Source: Antennarius striatus (taxonomy: Eukaryota > Chordata > Actinopteri > Lophiiformes > Antennariidae). From it: DNA of 64,000 nucleotides. The notes beneath the pieces are model-generated. The model searched no databases, was not told where the DNA came from, and worked only from the letters and a program-made list of their open reading frames with translations. Positions 59,601-64,000 of the stretch are shown in pieces. The DNA lies in assembly GCF_040054535.1 (NCBI RefSeq), contig NC_090781.1, positions 13,165,982-13,229,981 on the forward strand, in the 5' to 3' direction. The position numbers and the translations under genes were made by a program. Within the stretch, counting starts at the first letter, position 1. Each line of letters starts with the position of its first letter.

Positions 59601-61129
59601 GCGCAGAATCACTGTGTTTTTGTTGATAGTCCCGTCTTTGTTCTTTTTATAAATAAACTTTCCACCCAAAGGTCCGAGTGGTCTTGCCTCGCTCTCCTGT
59701 GTCGCGTCCATCTCTGTTGTCAGTTACAATGCTTTTGACTAGTGGCGCAGGTAGGAAGTGACGCCACTGCAGCCTACGGGTCCCTCAATGGGCCAAATTT
59801 AAAATGCTTACACATTGACTTGCCACTCACGATTAATTGCATTAATTTTTATAGCGCGTTAATTTGCAGCATAATTAATTAATCTAATTAACGCATTAAA
59901 GCTACAGCCCTAATAAAAAGTAAACTATATGGAATTCCTACTTTTTATAAACATCAAATGTACATTGCTAGGCCGAACAAACTTTTTGACCCTCGTCTAC
60001 AATCACAGCACCTAAACATGCGCTGATTCATATGTTCATCTTTACAGGTCAAATGAGCAGCCGGTCTTTACTTCCATGATTTGACAGTTCAACCCACAAC
60101 CATCCAGAAATACCAGTCCTCATGTCTGAGGACAGCGGCACTTGACAAAATGATCATAACTGCATTCAAAACTTTCTGTATGACAAGCAGGCCAGAGGCA
60201 ATTTCTCACTTCATACCCTGTAGCAGCCAATCATGATGGGACGACTGGGTACTCGAAGCAGAGCCTCCAGGTAGAAAATCAGCTGTGTGAAAAAGATCAT
60301 GAAAAACTGACATCCTTGAGAGTTGGTCTAAAAATCTATGTTGACAAAATACACCAGTAGATGAAGTATGCAACATTACCAGTGAGATGGAAAAGAATAA
60401 CTACTCATTTCTAACATCAAAAGAAAGGTGAGCTTCTCTTTCTAGATAAACACACACTGCATTACTGGCCTCCAGTTCATTTCTTTGGATCACATTATCA
60501 CAGATATACAAGGAAGAAAGGAAAGCACCTTCTCAGGTGTGATCACTTTAACAGAACACCTAAGTATGCAGCAGGAAGCGTTCCATTCTCCACCCTAACA
60601 ATAACTCATGAGCCTGAGAGTTATAACTCCAAATCAAAAAAAAAAAATTTTTTCACAAGTCACAATCATTTTGAACTCTTACCCTGTTTATAATTGACCT
60701 ATTATTATTTTAAATTCACTTTAATGTGCGGCACTATTGAAGCTTCTTTAGACGTTTGAGTGAACACTAACTAACTAACTGACCAGTCGCACAATATCGA
60801 CCAACAGTCAAGTAGAGGAGAAACTTCAACTATATTAGGCTTTCCATCTAGTAAAATGATTAGGATGGATGAATACCCAATTACATTTTCAACCAGTTCC
60901 TAAGGAGTGCTGTATAAAACGGCATAAGACAAGTCATACAACACAGAAAACTAATTTAACTTGTGAATTAAAATATGTCCCACGTAGTTTTCATACAATA
61001 GTGTGACAAAGTTCTGGGTCTGATCGTGATCTCCTCTATTTTGTGTGAATCTCCATCTAAACTGCATCAGACCTTTAACCAAAATATAAATAAAACTATA
61101 AGGAAACCTCAATAAACACAACAAACTTG

Positions 61130-61860
61130 GACAAAGCCACTAAAAGGTATCAGTTTAGTTCATTGTGAGCCAATTAGAGTTGGTGTCACTCTTGCACGTT
61201 GAATCATTGTCATCCTGCATGACCCAGCAGAACTTCAGCTTCAGTTCACAGACTGATAACCTGACAACCTCTTTCAGGATTTTCTGGTACGGAGCATAAT
61301 TCTCCTTATCGTTTTTATGGAGTCTTCCTGGCCCTGAAGCAGCAAAGCATCCCCACAACATTACACTGATAACTCCATCATTGACCACTGGGATAAAGTC
61401 TCTTTTGTGAATACTGTTTGGTTTATACCAGATATAACGAAACCCCTATCTTCCAAATACATCAACTAATGACTCATCACTTTAGAGGATATTCTGCACA
61501 GATCTCTGAGCTTCACTAAGGTGAGTCGTGCTGTGATTCAGACTGTTTTGGGTTAGCAATGCCTTTCTCTTCACCACAGATGTTGTTTCTGTGTGTCTTT
61601 TCTATGGTGGAGCCAGGAACACTGACCTTTATTGAGATGAGAGTTGTCTGCAGCTGTTTGGATGTTTTGTTTGTGATCTTTTGAGACTTCTTTGCAGTTG
61701 TTGAAATTTTTGAAGGTCAGCCACTTCTGGACAGTTTAACTGTTGTTCTAATACTCCATTTATAAATGATGTGTCTCACTGTGTCACTGTAAAGCACTGT
61801 AGTATTCAATAACCTCTTTGGTTCAATAAAAAAAATATTTTTTTACTGTTTCCTCAGGTT
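61130..61860 (-). pseudogene. Tc1-like transposase pseudogene
   Basis: On the - strand the DNA-binding part reads TTVKLSRSG-stop-PSKISTTAKKS; the stop (TGA at 61719-61717) replaces the usual Arg, as a CGA to TGA change would do. Further on come SDESLVDVFGR, SVMLWGCFAASGPGRLHK and a DDND motif, the Tc1 DDE catalytic region, reading open at 61388-61155. Several other stops and probable frame changes are present, and the end with the last catalytic Glu is not seen. No terminal inverted repeats were found. Confidence 0.75.
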
Positions 61861-62243
61861 GCCTTTGTTACATGTTATTTGAAGACATTTAGATACACAC
61901 ACAAACATCAGACACCCGAAGCTGTAACAGCGCTGTAATAAGCTGAAAACAATCATAGACAAATCACATGGCTAAACCTTCTATGAAAGCATTTTACGCT
62001 TGAATGGGTTTTCGGTGCTATGGACTGTGCAGAAGAGAAACATTACATGCATTAAAAGGCAGTGATCTGAGACAATTCATCAAGCATTCAGAGCAAAAGC
62101 AGGAGCCAGATGTTTGTTATTCAAACTGAGAAAAAAAAGAAAGGACTGTCCCAAAGAAGTATTACATCTCTGCATGTATTACCAGCATGCTTCCTGCAGC
62201 AACTGATTCTCTTTCTGTCTGTCTCTCTCAGGCTGATTCTTAC

Positions 62244-62443
62244 CCACACTGCTGGCTTTGACTGTAAGCTGGATCCTGCAGTGGAACAGGCTCCCTCGCT
62301 GGACTCTCCATCACGTCCATCGGCTCGTCTCTTAGGAACGGGTTGCCTGGCAAGTCTCCATTTACCTCTGAGTGCTTCCCCGGCGGTGGCATACCGGTGG
62401 GCTCCACTGTATGTGGATCAGGCTCTGTGACCTCCTCCTCCAT
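62244..62443 (-). CDS. caln1: Alternative upstream coding exon of caln1 (N-terminal extension)
   Basis: On the - strand an ATG at 62443-62441 opens MEEEVTEPDPHTVEP and runs through an acidic, proline-rich segment to QSQQC. It ends at a strong donor TGTGG|GTAAGA. Its phase joins the exon at 54080 exactly (Gly-Glu-Lys-Met-Pro-Phe), adding 69 residues for 287 in total. The human long isoform also has an acidic, proline-containing extension that enters the same exon just before EKMPFHH. The frame stays open upstream to a TGA at 62554-62552 but has no other ATG. Context at -3 is C, so initiation may be leaky. If this ATG is not used, the exon is 5'UTR. Confidence 0.6.
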
Positions 62444-63019
62444 CAGACTCTTAGATGCAGTGGTGCCTCTAGCAGCATTGGCAGACTGCCTGTGCACAAA
62501 CCACCGAGCCTGACTGCCGCCACCAATTGGGCTTGTCTCAGAGCGGGGGCATCAGTTCCAAGAAAGCCGTTGTAAATGTTTGAGCAGCGAGAGATGCAGG
62601 TAAGACAGCTCCTCTCATGCTCCACTCCTTGGTACCTCACTCTTTCCCTCCCTCCCTTCCTCTCCCTGACTCCCCCCTTCCTCTCTCAGTCACTGTACAA
62701 TGCAAACATTCCTGCACATGGGGAGACAGAGTGGGCTCATTAGTGAGTCCCAATGACAGACTAAGCCCTACCTTCCAGTCTGCCTGCAGCTGTGCTCACA
62801 AAACACACATAGGAGAGAAGAGAGAAAAGACAGCAGCAGAGAGTGACAGAGAAAGAGACAAACAGGTGTAATAAAATCAAGAGTGACAGACCAACAGGAG
62901 CTGACAGGAGAGAATGACTGATGGGGTGAAAGAACAAGACTGAGAGTGCGTACCCAGGAAGCGGCGCACACATGGACAAAGCCTTCACATTACAGACAAT
63001 TCTGCTTAGACTGCGTTCT
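62444..63019 (-). other. caln1: 5' flank or 5'UTR of the caln1 alternative exon
   Basis: On the - strand this is upstream of the alternative ATG. It has a CT-rich stretch (62640-62690 on +) and purine-rich DNA at 62810-62930. The open frame continues to 62554 without ATG. ORFs on the + strand here are shadows or chance. Confidence 0.4.
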
Positions 63020-63330
63020 GCAGGTTAGCACGGTGTGCCGTAAAAGCGCGTCATACGACAGGGACACTTCTTAAGGAGAGCGCGCCATGCGTCACGGAGT
63101 GCGCCACCGCGTGGAACAAGAACGCGCGTCGCGCTTTGCGCCCCAAGAGGAAAGTGCTTGTGGTGGTGGTGGTGTGCGTATGGTGGGGGGCGAGGGGCCA
63201 GCAGACTATGGGGGCCACGAGGAGCCCCTTCACAGCTCCACGCGCACGCATACGCACACACACGTCTGTGAGCTGCTCGTCCTGAGGGTGACAGAAATTC
63301 ATCTCACAGCTCCGATCGTCACCAACACGC
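63020..63330 (-). promoter_or_regulatory. caln1: CpG-rich block, putative caln1 promoter
   Basis: CpG-dense DNA (for example 63045-63140, with GCGCGCC, GCGCCACCGCG and GCGCGTCGCGC), unlike anything else in the right half of the window. It is upstream of the alternative caln1 exon on the - strand. A promoter there is inferred from position and composition. No TATA box is evident, and the start site is unknown. Confidence 0.45.
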
Positions 63331-63538
63331 GTTAGTGTCCGTGTTCTGTTTGAGAGACATTCTGCTGCGAATTCTGTTCATGTCATGGCGAGTGGGAGAA
63401 AAACGATGCTTAAGATTTTCTCAAGAGCTCCAGTTTGCCTCTGAAAGCAGCGTGTGGTGTGTTGGACATGCGGGACATTTCATAACCATTTATCTTAATC
63501 ATGTCGCTGGTTAATAAATAATAATAATAAATAATAAA

Positions 63539-63569
<31 letters not shown>

Positions 63570-64000
63570 ACACTTCACATAGCTCAGAACACGTATTGAT
63601 GCATTTTTTTGACCCGTGATAATGATGTGGTATAATGTGAATTTTACTCTTTTTAAAATCCTACTTCTCTCCCGTGTTCTTCTCAGTTTTAATCATCTCT
63701 CCAGACAGTAAAAGAAAGACATTTCTATCAGACTCCCCTGACAGCACATCCACAAAACCAATCCAAACGAGGACATCTCACCACAAACATCACTAGGCGG
63801 TAATAACAAGGATTCTAATTTACCCCAGGGGTCAATTTATTGTCTAATTTCCCCCAACTTACCTATGAGGTTGCTTAGTGCCTGGAGGTGATCAGTCAAA
63901 TCCGCAGATCGATGCCCACAGAAGGATCCAGTTTGAGACTTGAGTTGGACTCCTCAATCAGCCTCGTTGATCGATCCGGGGTGTTTGTTGAGTGGACAAA
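63331..64000. other. Right flank, nothing recognised
   Basis: AT-rich flank with the (AATA)n run at 63520-63568. I see no exon, RNA gene or mobile element here. Confidence 0.5.
63520..63568. repeat. (AATA)n/(AAT)n run
   Basis: A short imperfect run of AATA and AAT units upstream of the caln1 CpG-rich block. Confidence 0.85.

Noticed and set aside
62110..62640. + strand ORFs opposite the caln1 alternative exon
   Set aside because: Shadows of the - strand open frame; no domain and no matching exon on the + strand.

Overview
This is a vertebrate, most probably teleost fish, nuclear window. The genes are split into many short exons with GT-AG introns. Introns are AT-rich and full of (CA)n, (TAA)n and (CATC)n microsatellites. 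Fish-type mobile elements are present: PIF/Harbinger, hAT, Tc1-like, a short MITE and tRNA-derived SINEs. The two proteins that can be assembled are vertebrate neuronal genes. There is no operon, phage, CRISPR array or viral gene.

Layout. (1) 1-12628, + strand: complete galnt17 (WBSCR17-type polypeptide N-acetylgalactosaminyltransferase). A CpG-rich putative promoter at about 590-1020 and a likely short 5'UTR intron precede 11 coding exons, which splice in frame to 598 codons. (2) 12629-17646: the convergent 3' region, with the galnt17 3'UTR, an orphan coiled-coil-like ORF at 13506, two back-to-back poly(A) signals about 25 bp apart at 14667-14703, and the long inferred 3'UTR of caln1 holding a perfect 16-bp hairpin. 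(3) 17647-54073, - strand: complete caln1 (calneuron-1), five coding exons giving 218 codons. A sixth, upstream exon at 62244-62443 joins in phase and would give a 287-residue N-terminally extended isoform. (4) 62444-64000: upstream flank with a CpG-rich block at about 63020-63330, the probable caln1 promoter area.

The tail-to-tail order galnt17(+)/caln1(-) matches human 7q11.22 next to the Williams-Beuren region, but here both genes fit in about 61 kb. Galnt17 is a Golgi type II membrane enzyme-like protein. Caln1 is a tail-anchored Golgi/TGN Ca2+ sensor. Both act in the neuronal secretory pathway, but the sequence does not show a direct functional link.

Most of the rest is caln1 intron. 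It carries a Harbinger relic (41044-42317), a 167-bp MITE (43849-44015), a hAT-like element with a perfect 8-bp target duplication (58593-59912), a Tc1-like pseudogene (about 61130-61860), SINEs, a seven-copy 13-bp tandem repeat (38865-38955) and a (GT)n tract of about 169 bp. I see no undescribed multigene system. The points most worth checking are a GC-AG intron in galnt17, CA repeats placed beside splice sites, the alternative caln1 N-terminus and several hairpins.
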